The notes beneath the pieces are model-generated. The model saw only the letters and a list, made by a program, of their open reading frames with translations. It made no database searches and was not told the DNA's origin. A DNA stretch of 64,000 bases, taken from NCBI GenBank assembly GCA_014549065.1, contig JACDOX010000024.1, positions 6,047,577-6,111,576 on the forward strand. The letters run 5' to 3'. This DNA is from Cardinalis cardinalis (lineage: Eukaryota; Chordata; Aves; Passeriformes; Cardinalidae). Position numbers and translations under genes: made by a program. This document shows, in pieces, positions 1 through 12,800 of this stretch; the first letter of the stretch is position 1, and each line of letters begins with the position of its first letter.

Positions 1-89
1 AGTTGTATTTTTCAGTCCTTTTACACATNCACAAGCATGTTCTTGTGGGGACAGGTTTGAGTACCCTTCTCTCCTTTTCTATGGAGTCC

Positions 90-230
90 ATCACTGAGAT
101 TAGCTCAGTAGGATCATGGTGCTAACAACACCAAGGCTGTGGCTTCAATCCCCATATGGGCCATTCACTTAANAGCTGCACTTGGTGATCGTTGTGAGTC
201 CCTTTCAAATAAGAGTATTCTGTGATCTGG
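90..230 (+). mobile_element. TguSINE1-like SINE (tRNA-Ile head, CR1-like tail)
   Basis: The first part (about 90-165) reads as a decayed tRNA-Ile gene. An A-box-like TAGCTCAGTAGG lies at 101-112, a B-box-like GGCTTCAATCC at 141-151, and the acceptor-side end is ATGGGCCA. It runs straight into a tail (about 165-230) that resembles a CR1 3' end, with GGTGATCGTTGTGAGTCCC and then TATTCTGTGATCTG. A tRNA-Ile head fused to a CR1-type tail is the structure of TguSINE1, a passerine SINE mobilised in trans by CR1. The copy is old: the B-box CpG is lost, the 5' acceptor arm does not match, and the anticodon triplet reads AAC instead of AAT, so it is not a functional tRNA. The exact ends are approximate. 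Identification is from memory of the family, not an alignment. Confidence 0.82.
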
Positions 231-305
231 TCATTTTGCCAACCGCACACCCGGGCATACTGACGGAACAAGTGTATTTGGCATACAATCAAATATATCT
301 GCAAC

Positions 306-788
306 CAGCTCTGGGGTCNTCAGCACAAGAAGGGTTGGTTGGAGGAGGACCACCAAGAGGATTAGAGGGATGAAACTTCTCTCCTGAGAAAAACCTGAGA
401 AAGTTGGAGTTGTTCAGCTTGGAGAACAGAAGGCTCTGGGGTGACCTTGGAGCACCTTCCAGTAGCTGAAGGGGCTTATAAGAGGGCTGAAGAGGGTTTT
501 TTCCAAGGGCATGCAGTAATAAGACAGCAGGGAATCATTTTAAGGTGAGGGAAGGTAGATTTAGATTCGTTATTAGAAAGAAATCCTTTCCTGTGAGGAT
601 GATGAAACACTGGAACAGGTTGCCCAGAGAATCTGTGAATGCCCCATCCCTGGAANTCTTTAAGGCCAGGTTGGGCAGGACTTTGAATAAGGTGGTCTAG
701 TGGAAGGTGATCCTGCCTGTGATGGAGGTTAAGAAGTAGATGATCTTTAAGGTCCCTTCCAACCCAAACCATTCTATGATTCAATGAT
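306..788 (+). mobile_element. CR1 LINE, 5'-truncated 3' fragment
   Basis: About 480 bp match the 3' end of avian CR1 retrotransposons. The order is AGCTCTGGGGTC at the start, then TTGTTCAGCTTGGAGAACAG, CACTGGAACAGGTTGCCCAG, GATGCCCCATCCCTGGAA, GATGATCTTTAAGGTCCC and TTCCAACCCAAACCATTC. It ends in the diagnostic 8-bp-type terminal repeat ATTCTATGATTCAATGAT at about 771-788. Only the end of ORF2 and the 3' UTR could be present and the reading frame is broken, so no protein is encoded. Severe 5' truncation is normal for CR1. An antisense frame at 476-784 is a by-product of this element. It lies 75 bp after the SINE in the same orientation. Confidence 0.94.
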
Positions 789-2776
789 NTAATTCTTCCA
801 GAATCACCACAATGCAGGCAAAGTAAATTAATGCCTTCAAAAGCATGTGTCGTTTACTCAAAGGTGTATGGCTTCAAAGACAGAAACTTGTATCTTGTCA
901 AGTTTCTTGATTAGAGAAATCCATTTAGTCTAGCTTCCTTTGTCTCTGTGAGAGGGAGTTTCAACTCTTGTTGAGTTAATACTGTTCCATAAATCACAGG
1001 GCAGATGCTGATCTCTGTGCAAGCTCATGAGTTTTCATCATAAACACAGANCATTTAATGCAATTGGTGGTATGTTCTTGAGTTTTATCAATCCAGGCTA
1101 TGGGAACCCTTTAGGTGAGTGCTTCAGATACACAGAGAGTCTTGTTGGGCATAAGACNCCTCAATTTAGCACCTTTGTCATTGCTGGAGGTTGTCAGAGT
1201 GGTTTGTTTCTGGCCTAANTTTGAAAACAACTGTTATTTGTGTTTGTAATGTGTCAGTACTGGAACACAGCAAATGTGAATTTTATACATCAAGAACATT
1301 TGAAAAGTTAGGTCCTTTAGAATTTTTTATTCTTTTTTTTTTCTGCTGGATGACACTATTGATTGATCTCAATTTCAGATACAGTGTCTATTTTAGTTTA
1401 AGTAAAAAAAAAGTTGTCTTTCCCTGGAAAGCGAAGCAAGGAGCAGATCNGTGCAGTGCTGAGCTGCACCCAGCATGGTGGAAGGGTACAGACAGGAAAC
1501 ACACCACAGCTTCAGAGTCAGAAGTAGGCTTGCATCCCACATTTTAGAGGTGCACAAATAACTAGGAGAATAAGATATTAAGTGGATTAAAAGGACTGTT
1601 AATAAAGAATACTTGTCACGTCTTCAAGCCATGACTTTCAAAGACAGTGAATGCAAAGTTATACTAAAGATGATCACTCATAAAATCTGCTCATTGCTAT
1701 GTCCATGGGTATCTTGACTAGATTACCCCCATCTTTAGACATCCNATATACTCCATGTTTTCATGCTTTGCATTGTGGTTAAGACAGCTACTGCTTTTCC
1801 TCAAGATTCCCATTAATATTTCAACTGTAACACTCAGTTCCAGAGGCAGGAGAATTCTGGTTTTGTTAGAATATGGAAGCTGGACTGTCCTGTGCCTGAA
1901 AGATAATTAATGATATCAAATTTTACCATTGAATAATTTTATATTTAATTTCAAATGCAATGTATTATGGATTTTTTTTCAGATTTTAGCTTATTTCAAG
2001 CAAGACAAGTAAGCAACAAGAGAACAAGATTGATATGTGAGCTCTCTGTTCTTCAGAGAGATTAATATTTTTCCTCTTCAAATATTTGTTGCTTACATAA
2101 GCCTATAAAGTATTTAGGACATGATGTAGGTGACCTATCTCCTAGTATGAATTGGTATAGTACTATGAAACCTGTATCATCAAATGTTCATGCAGGGTTG
2201 TGGCCACACTACATTGCTCAGGAAAGCCCCCATACTTGCCCTCATGCGTTTTTTTTTCTGAATGCAAGAATGATTTCATCACATTAACTAGTTCAGGACT
2301 GTCATGAATCTTACCACATTTATCTTCTTCCCTTCAGGTNGTGTATATGAATTATAAAACACACTATAATGTAAATATGTTTAATTTCAGAAAATCTGCT
2401 TTTGTTTNATAGATGCATTTCAGGTGATGATTTATTGCACTTATTTATTCTTGGGGCCTCAATCAATATTTTATTATCTGAAAAAAGGAAACAGTACTAC
2501 AAGACCATAAGCAGTCTNATTCATGTTGCTGTATCTCTGAGTATTTCTTCAGTGACACAACTGTTCTCAGAGTAGGAAACAGAGACTCCCAATAGAAAAG
2601 GAGCTATGCAGAACATATTTGTTGATTTCAGAGTCTCAGACTGATGTGAATAACTTCTTTTAAAAATAGAAGGCAGAAGTCTGATTATGCTAAAGAAGAA
2701 TNCACTCCAAAGCTGATAATAATCGACGTGATGTAGAACATTGATGTTTTTACAAATGATCTTCCATTGATATTTT
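789..2776. other. Gene-free AT-rich stretch
   Basis: No repeat family or exon is recognised here. The longest open frame (1191-1547, 118 codons, no ATG start) is low in complexity, spans T and A homopolymers, and carries two Ns; I regard it as chance. Two splice-like strings are present. CCCTTTAG|GTGAGT at about 1114 lacks a good pyrimidine tract. CTTCTTCCCTTCAG|GTNGTG at about 2338 has a strong tract, but its donor side is unresolved because of the N. Confidence 0.6.
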
Positions 2777-2810
2777 CATAGAATCATAGAATAATTTGGG
2801 CTGTGAGGGA
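2777..2810 (-). mobile_element. CR1 LINE, very short 3' tail
   Basis: The string CATAGAATCATAGAATAATT followed by TGGGCTGTGAGGGAC is the reverse complement of the extreme 3' end of a CR1 element, whose usual form is GGTCCCTTCCAACCCAAA then the ATTCTATGATTCTATGA repeat. Only about 34 bp remain, so this is an extreme 5' truncation or an eroded copy. The double ATAGAATC repeat at the start is the strongest evidence; the rest is diverged. Confidence 0.7.
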
Positions 2811-4080
2811 CATGCCACAGCTGTTTGCATGCTATGAAATTGCTTCTTATGTAGTTGAAGCCACTTGGTTTTTTGAGGATAAGGTATTAGGTGTCTTAAT
2901 TAATTTCTCAAATCATGAATTCTGTTTCAAACTCTCAAAAAAGCAACATAACATAAAGCAATGCNTACAAGTACAGATTGTGCTCCCTGAAAACATATGC
3001 ATGACACTCTTCAAAACACAAAGTTGAGTTTACATAATCTCTCTGCATAAGTAATAAGTAACCAAAAGTCAGTACTAAGTGGTAAACTTTCCTAAATCCT
3101 CTCATGGCTGAACTGAACAGACGCTTGAGCTAAGGTACATAAGTCTGTCTTCATTTTGTGAGCTCTCCCTCGCCCNTGCTAACAATAAATTAGGATATGG
3201 AAAGCAAATAACAAATTAACCTTCATGTATTAAAAATTTTCACTCTTTCCTGTGAGCCATCAGCTTGACACCACTTTGAATTATTACAAAATGATGACCT
3301 TTTCATGGAATGGGTGGTCACTGCTGACTCCACGCAGTGACTTTCCGATAACACAGTCTGAGCCTTCCTGTGATTTAAAGCTGAAAGAAGCCCAGTAGTC
3401 TGCAATGCTGCATGCCTGGCAGTGATCATTACGTTTGGGAAGGTTTTAATGACACAGCCAACTACGTCACTATTTTGCTTCAGGAGTGTTTGCTTTTACA
3501 TAAGCTGTCCTCAAAGATTAGACTATAAACTTTTGTTTGTAAAAGGGGATCATGGTGAAACTGCCAAGTAGAGAAGCTAAGCACAGGGATTTNTTACTTT
3601 CACTGAAATCTTTAAAAAACATGTAAGCGTTGTCAAATTTGTATTACCAGAAGTTGTTTGTGGGATGTGCAGAGGAATTTTAAAAAAACAGGCTCACATT
3701 TTTCTTATTCTCCTCATGCTAGAACAGTAATATATTCCAAGATATGATTCTTATTTGAGATAGAATAACTAAATGGAGTGCTTTTTAAAAGAGAAAAAAT
3801 GAAAAATGTGCCAAAAATACACACAGAAGATATTATTCGTTTAAAAACAGCGGAAAATGTTTACAAAACACNATAGTTGCAATTTCTGACTTTTCTTAAA
3901 TGCTCATAATACTGATAGAAAATTTAGAAAAGTAGTGTATACAGAGCATAGTAAAAAGCTTCATTCTTCCTGTCTCTGAAACTAAATGAGATATTTGCCT
4001 CCTACTCAGGGAAGGCCCAAAAGAAAGCATTTTCTTTCCATGAATCTATGTGCAAAGCAAAACTTCCCTGTATTCAGGAA
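2811..4080. other. Gene-free stretch
   Basis: Unique AT-rich sequence with short open frames on both strands (for example 2803-3027 plus and 3223-3429 minus), none with a recognisable motif. No splice-flanked exon or repeat family was seen. Confidence 0.6.
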
Positions 4081-4156
4081 AAAAATTTTTTAAATTAATT
4101 AATTAAGTTAAGTTAAATTAAATTAATTAATTAAATTAAATTAAATTATATATATC
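4081..4156. repeat. AT-rich simple repeat (AATT/AAATT units)
   Basis: A run made almost only of A and T in irregular units of 4 and 5 (TTAA, AATTA, AAATT), ending in a short TATATATA tract near 4147-4155. The mixed period suggests an old, slipped AT microsatellite. It is largely self-complementary and could melt or form a hairpin easily. Confidence 0.85.
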
Positions 4157-7019
4157 TATTAAATAATAGATTCAGGAATATTTGCTGTGTTCACACCAAA
4201 GAATTAAATAGTGATGGAAATCTCTAGTGTTGCATAATAATGCATTTTCCTCCGCTCCTGAAATGCATATTGCTATTGCAAAATTGGCTCAGGATACATT
4301 AACTAGGCTTCCTACATNTCAATACAGCTTTGATTGAAAGACATATATAATTTTTTTCATCAGAACACTGTCTGCTGTAATGCAAGAATAAAGAGTATCN
4401 ATTCAGGATATCGTAATGTTATTTTACTTGTTTCTTATTCATTATTCTAGGTGCATGGATCCCTCCATTATTTACTGAGGCACACAGAATTAATTGTTCA
4501 TTCTCTCATGAGCTTTTCTAAATGCTTGCCAGAGCATCCGATGCATTTTTAAAAGATGCAAATGAAATTATCTGCACAGTCCTTCTGTGAGGGAACTCCA
4601 TTTCATACCTGGAGAATTATCAAAAATAGCTTAAGGCCAAAATTATNCAAACTATCCATTTTTCATAGTACTAACTTGAAAGCCACAGAGATNATTTTTT
4701 CAGAATATTTAATACTTTGATAGCATTTGTATGCNTTTTACCTCTCTAATTGATGAGAGCAGAGCTCCTCATTGTTTCCTGTTAAATAGATCTAAGGTGA
4801 GTTCTTTGACATACCCAAGCCCACATACTAACAGTCTTATTTGAGTGAACTGTGCAGCCTCTCACAAAGGCACTCAGTGGCAGAAGCAAGGGCACCCTGC
4901 ACTCCTCTAGGACATCACTTTTTTTTTGGTCAGCTCTCACCTTGTTCTCTGTGCTTCCAAATAGATGCAACAGAGATACTCAGATCACTAATTCAGTATT
5001 ATAATTATTATTATTGCTGCCTTGCTACTGCCCTTGCTTGTATTTGTTGTCATTTCCACTCTTGCTACCGATTATTATGCCAATAGCCTATATTCCCAGT
5101 CCAAGAGATTCACATGAATCAGCTGAGAGTGGATGAGTCACACTGGGCAGAGCAGGACATTAATTGAGATTTTTATATAGTAATTTTTTTAAGTTTATCT
5201 GGTGGCCAAGTTTGAGAGAATNTTAACAGAAATATTGTTTTTAATTATGGTTACCTTATTATATTTAATAAAATTGCAAAACATTGCATTTTTCATAAGA
5301 AAGAAAAATATCTCTTCTTTACAGAGTTATAAGAAATCAAAATATTTTCCCAANTATTTTTCTGGGCAATGACTGAAGTATTCAAAAAATTCTATTTTCT
5401 CTGCAATTCCTCTCTTTAATAGGCATAATATGAAAAATCCAACCTAAACAGTACATTAGGTCTGAAAAGACTAAAAGTAATTAAAAACTGAGTCTTCCAA
5501 TGGAAACCAGTAGGCATCCTTAAGTGCAGGCTTTACTACTTACACCACCTGTAACAAATAATTTTATTGAATAAGNATAAAACTCAAATCTGTTGCTCAA
5601 TTGTACCACAAGAAAACTTTGGTCTTTTAGGTTTTTCTAATACATCATTAACATATAAGATTCTGTGTAAACCTGTTTAAAACCTCTTTAAANCAATGGT
5701 TTTTATGTTAGTATTAGGAACAGGGTTTTTTAATTATAAAGTACATGTTCTTTAACAATAAATGGGAAAAAGCAAAAGAAATGTTCTCTTAGTCTATTTG
5801 CATGCTTTTTAAGAAAAGAGCTCACACAAAAAGAAACAGCTTGTCAGTAAGTACTAATAGAGCAGTTTCCCACTAATAATACTGCAGCTGTTATCTGCAC
5901 AATGCTGAGACACACACTATTCAATTATTACANGGTACAAAACCACCTCTTGTAGTGAGAAGAATGTAGGTGAAGTCAGTTTGTTGTTTGCTTCTGTGAA
6001 AAGAAGTCAAAATCCTACACAGCCAGTATATCAGTGCCAGAAGATACTGACTGCTCTGAAAACAAGGTGGGAATAGCTTTGGTATAATTAGCTGACTTAC
6101 TTAAACAAACATGAAATGTTAACATATGAGTAAAAGGTTGTAAATTTGTCTCAAACCACAAATTCAGATCCTANTAGGAATGACCGGTCACGTCTTTCCC
6201 TGAGTTGACTTGAAGACTTGAGAAGTTGGACAGCATCCTTCTAAGCTCAGTGGCCAGAGTTCACAACTGTCTCAAACTTCCAAAAATTGCTTCCAAAAGA
6301 ACATGAAATGCTTTTGAAAGAGAGAGAGCGACCCGGAGTCATCTGTTTGCTTACAGGTCTTTATCAGCACATGGTTCTCACACGTAGTCNCTGCTCATAA
6401 ATGGTTTGATTTACACTGTACGTCTGTTTCTNTTTTCATTTGCAGTAAAATATGTGAGCATAAAGTTCTGTTAGTGAGTCTCAGTTAATTCTTTAAAACC
6501 ATTTTTCAGTGATGGTATAAGTGAACACGAGAGATGCAAGCATGCACAGAATTCTAGTCCTCCTTTATTCTCTTAAAAAAATTCAAATTCATATAATTCA
6601 ATATAATAAGGATGCAAGCTTAAAAGAAAATGAGAAAGCAAATAATAATGTCATTATACAATCTACGCTAGTACAGCTTTGTTAAAAACAGGNATATAGA
6701 GATGTTAGTTCATACACATTCAAAATAGAGACAAATATTTATTATACTTGAACTGGAGTGTTGGAGCCTCCCATTTTATTTTCTCCAGTGAATGAGAATG
6801 AAGATGAAGAAAATGCTTTTAGACTGGAAAGTGATTACCTATTCAATTGCCTCAATTCAATAAAATATTTATGTGCCATAAGCAAATATAGTTGAACTAT
6901 GATCTTTTACATTTTTTCTGTCTGCCAGTGTTTAGGGGCAACAGAAAACTATAGGACAAGTAATTATGTCATTATGTTTTGAACTGGTTTGGACAGACAA
7001 ATGAATGGATAGANGCAGT
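4157..7019. other. Gene-free stretch
   Basis: Unique AT-rich DNA. It contains A/T homopolymers and a strong isolated donor-like string (AAG|GTGAGT at about 4795) without a convincing paired acceptor. The open frames near 4782-5086 overlap on opposite strands and resemble no protein I know. Confidence 0.6.
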
Positions 7020-7325
7020 TATGGAAGGGTTTTGTTCGGAAGAAACCTTAAAAGACCATCTGGTTCCAAACCTCTGCCATGGGCAGGAACACNTCCACTA
7101 GACCAGGCTGCTCAAAGCACCATCCAATCCGGTCTTGAACACTTCCAGAAATGGGGCATACAAAAATTGTCTTGAAAATCTTTTAAGTGCCTCACCACCT
7201 TTACTGTGAAAAATGTCTTCCTTACATTCAGTCTAAATCCACCCTCTTTTAGTTTAAAACCATTGTACCTTGTGCTGTCACTGCAGTCCCTGGTTGAAAA
7301 TCCCTCTCCAGCTTGGCTATAAGCC
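7020..7325 (-). mobile_element. CR1 LINE, 3' fragment
   Basis: Reverse-complement CR1 sequence, read on the plus strand as GAAACCTTAAAAGACCATCT, CTGCCATGGGCAGGAACAC, CTAGACCAGGCTGCTCAAAG, TTGAACACTTCCAG and TAAATCCACCCTCTTTTAG, then CCCTCTCCAGCTTGGCTATA. The element's 3' end is on the left (about 7020), where the terminal ATTCTATGAT repeat is eroded. Its 5' truncation point is on the right at about 7325, directly against the next LTR fragment. It is diverged and non-coding. Confidence 0.9.
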
Positions 7326-7327
7326 TT

Positions 7328-7665
7328 CTGTTTTAATTTTTGCTGAGCAGTACTCAGACAGCATCAAAGCTTTTTCTGCCTCTCACACCGCTCTACCAGC
7401 NAGNAGGCTGAGGGTGCACAAGGAACTGGGACAGGACACAGCCAGGACAGCTGACACCAACTGACCAANGGGACTTTCCAGACCATATGGCTTCATGCTC
7501 AACGTATAAAGTTGCAAGAAAGAAGGGAGAGCATTTGGAGTGATGTNGTGTTTGTNTTCCCAAAACACNGTTANGTCTGATGGAGTCCTACTCTCCTGGA
7601 GATGGCTGAACACNTGCCTGCCCATCAGAACCAGTGACTGAATATTACTTTGTGGCTATTTCTGA
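7328..7665 (+). mobile_element. Avian ERVL-type LTR, partial (lacks 5' start and U5)
   Basis: Sequence typical of a common avian ERVL LTR: TTTTTGCTGAGCAG, then CTTTTTCTGCCTCTCACACC, GGGTGCACAAGGAACTGGGA, GACACAGCCAGGACAGCTGA, CCAGACCATATGGCTTCATG and a TATA box (TATAAA at 7505-7510). It continues to GGAGATGGCTGAACAC near 7600. The first roughly 70-100 bp of the LTR are missing at the CR1 junction and the R/U5 end is not recognisable after about 7665. The internal part shares long strings with the LTR at 30.3 kb, so the two belong to one subfamily. Eight single Ns lie within 7401-7615. It is an old non-coding relic with no viral gene attached. Confidence 0.8.
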
Positions 7666-9793
7666 GGTAAATTGCATTCTGAAATTATGACTGCATTCCA
7701 GGTAACTGAAGGATATAAAAGTTTGATTTATTCATTTTTTCAACAAATGCAACAGGCACACACTCATATATAATCACATAGTCCAAGTCCACTCAGTCCT
7801 TCTTACACAGCATGTCATTCAGAGCAGTACCTATCACAACATGCACAGGCATGGGCTACATTTTTCACTTTCATGTGGAATGTATCTTTTCTTTTTTTGT
7901 TACAAATATGCCATTTTTATTGAAAGCTTTGGTCTCTCNGGCATTTCATGTTTCACATTTCATAGATACAGCTTGGGAAGGAGCTTACTAAGCCAAGAAA
8001 GCAGTCTGGAAGGAAAATATTCAAGGTAGTTTTTCATTTCAGCGTTCTTATGGACATGTGTTTTGTTGTGGTTCTTTTGTTATTGTTTTTATTAAGGATC
8101 TACAAGAGACACANTAATTATAGTCTTCAGCTAGAAAATACATTATTATTTATGTACATTATGATTATACATTATAATCATGCAAAGGCTTTCTTTTCAA
8201 GGCTATAGTTCAGTAAAATTACCCTTTTGTAGCTTCAGGAATGCTATAATTTGTATTAAGATTTTCATCAATTTAAAAAAATATGAAGTAACTAAATTCT
8301 GCATGAATCCTCTAGTATAATCCTATGGTAAGAGTAGAGCATCAAAAAAGTGACAACACTGGCTCAGGNCTTGTTTTCAGCTCTAGTCAGTAATGGAAGC
8401 TCAGAGAAAGGGAGGAAAAAGAAACACTTGTAGAGAAGCGTTCTCCTTTGAGGAGCTTCCTGGTCCAAAGAAAGGTTTTAGAAAGGAGGCCAAGGGAATT
8501 ATTATATTCAAAGAGAATGTACTCATACATGCCATGTAATGTGCTGCATCCAGACACTGAGGTTGCATTCGTCTCTGCATGTTCAAACCTGCAGAAATAC
8601 ACAAAGGTTAAAAAATGCCATTGGTCAATTTGACTATGGGGACAACAACACAAAACCAAAAAAAAGAAAAAAACCTATGAGATGATGGNGTCAAAACCAG
8701 AAGAGTACACCTACCTGCTAGGCTAACTCCTGGTATATACCTACATTAACAAAATGGGCTGTGTTACAGGTACACGCACTTTTTCGAACATTCCAGCTCA
8801 TTTTTTTTTCCTTTTTATTTTTTTTAAACTTGGGAAGGATAGCTGTCTTATGCCACTTGCCTCATCTACTTTACTGAACCAGCAAATGCAGGTTGTCAGA
8901 CTGATTCTCTCATGAGGTTTGTGCATGGCTTCCTCATCGGGGCAAAACAAGAAGTGAGCATTCTCCAGGGATATGGAAGGCAGTGGAGGCAGTCAGGANC
9001 CCAGACAGCTGGTACCCCTGGCTGGGCATAGACCCAGCCAGCCCTCACCATTGGCAGTCATCTTCATCTACAAAAAGCCTGAGAATGAGACAGGAAGGTT
9101 GGGGGGAAAGGAAAAGCACAGGCTGATGGTGGCAGAAACTGAAGTCTNTGTTTGCAGGGGCAGCTAATCCAGCTATCTGTATGGTAGAGCTCGACCTACA
9201 TTTGGCACAGCAGTTCATTAAGCCATACTTGTTAATGTCACAGACTTCACTCTCTGAAGTGATGTTGCCATGACCACTTCCCTTGATAATTTATTCCACG
9301 GTCCAGTTGCTTCTGCTGTTTTTCAAAATGGAACTGTAAATTAGAGAGTGTTAATANGCAAAGATTTGTCTGTGCCTATTCTGAATGGGAAAATTCTGAC
9401 TGGGGTGGTGGGGCTTTTCTGTTTGAACAAGAATAAATGTTCCTAGAGTGAAACCTGAATTAATTTCTGATAACTAAGAAAATTTTATTGGGTTCATTTC
9501 TGTATGATAGACATAATTATGCATTTTCTTTCATTGTAAATGACTGACAAGTACATTTACAGTTATTATTCAGAGCCCTCAATTGGTTTACTAATAATTA
9601 TCTTTATTTTGAAACAAGACAATTAGGAGACATATTTGTGATTTAATAACAGAGNCTGCTTCATTCTAGATGTCTCTGGGGACAGCTGCTACCATAATTT
9701 TTCTGTTCAATTATATATATTTAAATAGCTTACAGATACTGAAAATCAGCTGAAGAATTATTCTATATTAAGCTATACAACTATGCAGGAAAA
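7666..9793. other. Gene-free stretch
   Basis: Unique sequence. Overlapping short frames on both strands at 8387-8659 are mutually exclusive and unremarkable. A T-rich tract (about 8801-8827) and a slightly GC-richer patch near 8960-9180 are the only compositional features. No exon or repeat family recognised. Confidence 0.6.
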
Positions 9794-9833
9794 GTGTGTG
9801 TGTGTGTGTGTGTGTGTGTGTTTATGTGTGTGT
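9794..9833 (+). repeat. (GT)n microsatellite
   Basis: An uninterrupted GT run of about 27 bases (9794-9820) is followed by an interrupted TTTATGTGTGTGT part. The next bases, TGCATGAACACGCATGCAC, are also alternating purine-pyrimidine. It is a potential Z-DNA-forming tract and a likely polymorphic locus. Confidence 0.95.
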
Positions 9834-12800
9834 ATGCATGAACACGCATGCACACGGTTGCAATTTTTTTCATTATTATCATCTGTCCTCTTCATACATG
9901 AGAATTAATCTGGTTGCAAGTAAATAAACATATAAACTCCATGTCTAAATTTTGCTCTAATTCACTAAAAACCTAGGATTGAAAGTTATTATCATTTTCA
10001 GACATATAGANCTTGAAAGACTTAAAGGGGGAAACGACATTAAAGTTAATTTACTTTAGCACTGTGATGAGGCTGGAGAGAAGAATGACCCACCTGAGAC
10101 ACAGAGTGCAGCTGTCTGATCTTTCAGGGGACAATTGTGATTTTGGAGGCCCGTGACTTCCATTTTAGATACGTTCCAAAACTTTTTCTAGTTTGTGTAG
10201 CAATTCTTCCTTTGTTAATTTGTTGCTATTTTTCTGTGTGCTAATCTGAGGTCTCGGTGCTAAGATTTTCTTTTGTTCCCATTATTTTTGTTCTCATATA
10301 TTTTGTGCAATGGTGATACCTCCTTTCAACCTGAATTTGTTAAAGCAAAGAACTTCAGCTTTTTTTTTTAGCTTCCACNTAGAAAGCACTTCAATCTTCT
10401 TATCAGCATAGCAATCTTTTTGTATCCCTCTACAATCCTAACATCTTTCTTCAGCAGAATTATACATAGAATTCAGATCTTGGGAGGATATNGTTACTTT
10501 CATGGCCTCAAATCATCTTGTAATCAGCTGGTGTTTCTTTGCTGTGTTTCTGATTAAATCCAGTTGAGCTACTGACATAAAAAAAAAATTACAGCTTTTG
10601 TTTTCCAGAAACAGGAACTTGCATTTTGTCTGGTTCCGTTTCAGTTGAGAAATAATTTGGCTCAAAAAGCACTGAGTGCTTTTACTCTCCCTGAAGTTTA
10701 CAGTTAAGCAAGACTGCAAACACCTGAAAGGAATTAGGAACCAATACATGAACTCTAGAGTGGTGTAAAAATTACACGAGTGTTAATTGCTTGCCTGATT
10801 TATCTTTAAATGTTGATTTATGATGAATTTATGATGCTGAAAACATCCACCTTGGTCTGTTACCTGACAACAGCTGCACAATGAGGAATCTGTTAAAAAT
10901 TTCTCTCAGTGCATTTACTGTCCTTGTTCCAAGCACATTCCTATGTAAGTAGCTCTGGGTAATAAACTGTACTCATGTTTCATCTTTGCATCNGAACAAA
11001 AGGACACAAACATCTGGGAACAGATACAATATTCAACGTTTTTCCAACAAAATATGTTATTGACACTGCACCTCTTCTCTAATGCAAACAATTCTTTCTT
11101 CAAAAAGTGACATTTAGCCCTGATACATTTAAGCTGCCGAGGGATAATCCAAGATTTAACCTTCATAAGCAGGGGAAAGAGCTGTATTGCAGTTAATTAT
11201 ATACTTCTCCAGAGGAATGATCACAGATACAGAGGACATGGGAAAAAACAGAATCTAGAACTTTCTGCTGAGTCTCAAATAGGACTGCTATCCTAAAGGA
11301 GTGATTAGTAGTATTGCTTTTACTTTTATATACAAGTGCTTCAATACAAACCTTAAAATAATTTCTTTTGGCTGAAATATTCCTTTCTAGATTTTTCTTC
11401 CTTTTGCTACTGCATGATTTTTTGTTTGTTTTATAATTGCTATATTATTTCCTCATCACAACAGGAAAAAAAACTCATATGCTCTGCCATAGAATTCATT
11501 GTCCCCGTTGTTATCAATGGTAAGAGTTTTCTATTTATTTTGGTAGCATGAAAAACACATAGTCTTAATGCAAGTTGAAAAGGCAAATAGCAAAGAGAGC
11601 ACAGTGCTTTTGCCACAGGAAAGAGGTCCAGGACTTGCATGGGACTCCATGACATCAAGGGAAAGTCCTCACAACTTACTACATTAAAGAGACAGTGAAA
11701 AATGGGNGAAGTCTGAAACAGAATTTCCTGAAACGGTAGCAAGAAACTGTATGCTGTGGAGCTAAGTCTAAGAGGAAGAAAAACCCATGCAATCTAACAA
11801 TCTTGAGGAAATCTTGCTCTTCCAAGGTTTGTGTTGTAGTCTTCGTTTAAGTCAAAGAGAATACTACCAGCTCAACTGTAATATCAGCCTTTTAGGGGAA
11901 ATCTTTGTGTTGCTAAATGTTTTCCCATGTAAAGGCCTAACTTTATTCATTATGCCTTGATAAAAAATTGATGAAATGTAGTTTTTCTAAGAAAATGAGT
12001 AAGTATTACAGAGTAAATGCTGAAGTATCATTATTAAAATTATTCTGAAATTCCCTCATCTTGCAGAACAGTAGATATTTCTTTCTATTTGAAAGGAATG
12101 TTTACAATTTTAAGNCTTTTCATCTTTCTACCCTGCTAGATTTTCTATCAAGCGCATCATCTGCAATTCTCTTAGGAGCCACTACTTGTCAGTCTGAAAA
12201 AACCAAACAGAATGCAATCACATGCATCTAATTGATGAACAGAAATAATTTATGTAAGTGGTCAAACACAGAAAAGTTCAGATTTCAGGTATTTCCAGGG
12301 ATATAGCCTAGAGATTCAGGGAGGATCCTTTCTCCTTCTCCCCCTTTTTCCCATATCATCATAACCTAAAATAACCCCTAAATACCTAAGAAAATTTCAT
12401 ATGCATTTGAGAAAGTTTTTGTAGTCTCATCTAAATTGTTTAACACTGGAGATTCCCATTCATCATACCAGTGGGGTCTTTTCACAAGAGAAAACAAATT
12501 NATATTCTCCCTTTATTTAAAAACTTATCTACAGACAAAGACACTAGAGGAAAATTAAACATTTTTCCCTTTCCAAAAATTATTGAATAAATACCAAGGA
12601 CATCTGGTAAGACTCATCTATGATAATTTTGAATTTTCTATTTTGAAAGAATCTATATATAAAGACAGATATCACATGTTTAGATAAAGATACACCCATC
12701 AGTGAAGGTAATCTGAGATAAAAAAGGTATGTTTGGAATTTTTCCAGTTCTTCATCTGAAAACAGTGAAACACCAGATAAAGAGCCACATTTGTTACAGA

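Noticed and set aside
90..165. tRNA-Ile-like gene
   Set aside because: A and B boxes are visible, but the anticodon triplet is altered, the acceptor stem does not pair, and the sequence continues into a CR1-like tail. It is a SINE head, not a tRNA gene.
476..784. 102-codon minus-strand frame
   Set aside because: It lies wholly inside the + strand CR1 fragment and is its antisense.
1191..1547. 118-codon frame
   Set aside because: No ATG, two Ns, and it runs through T and A homopolymers.
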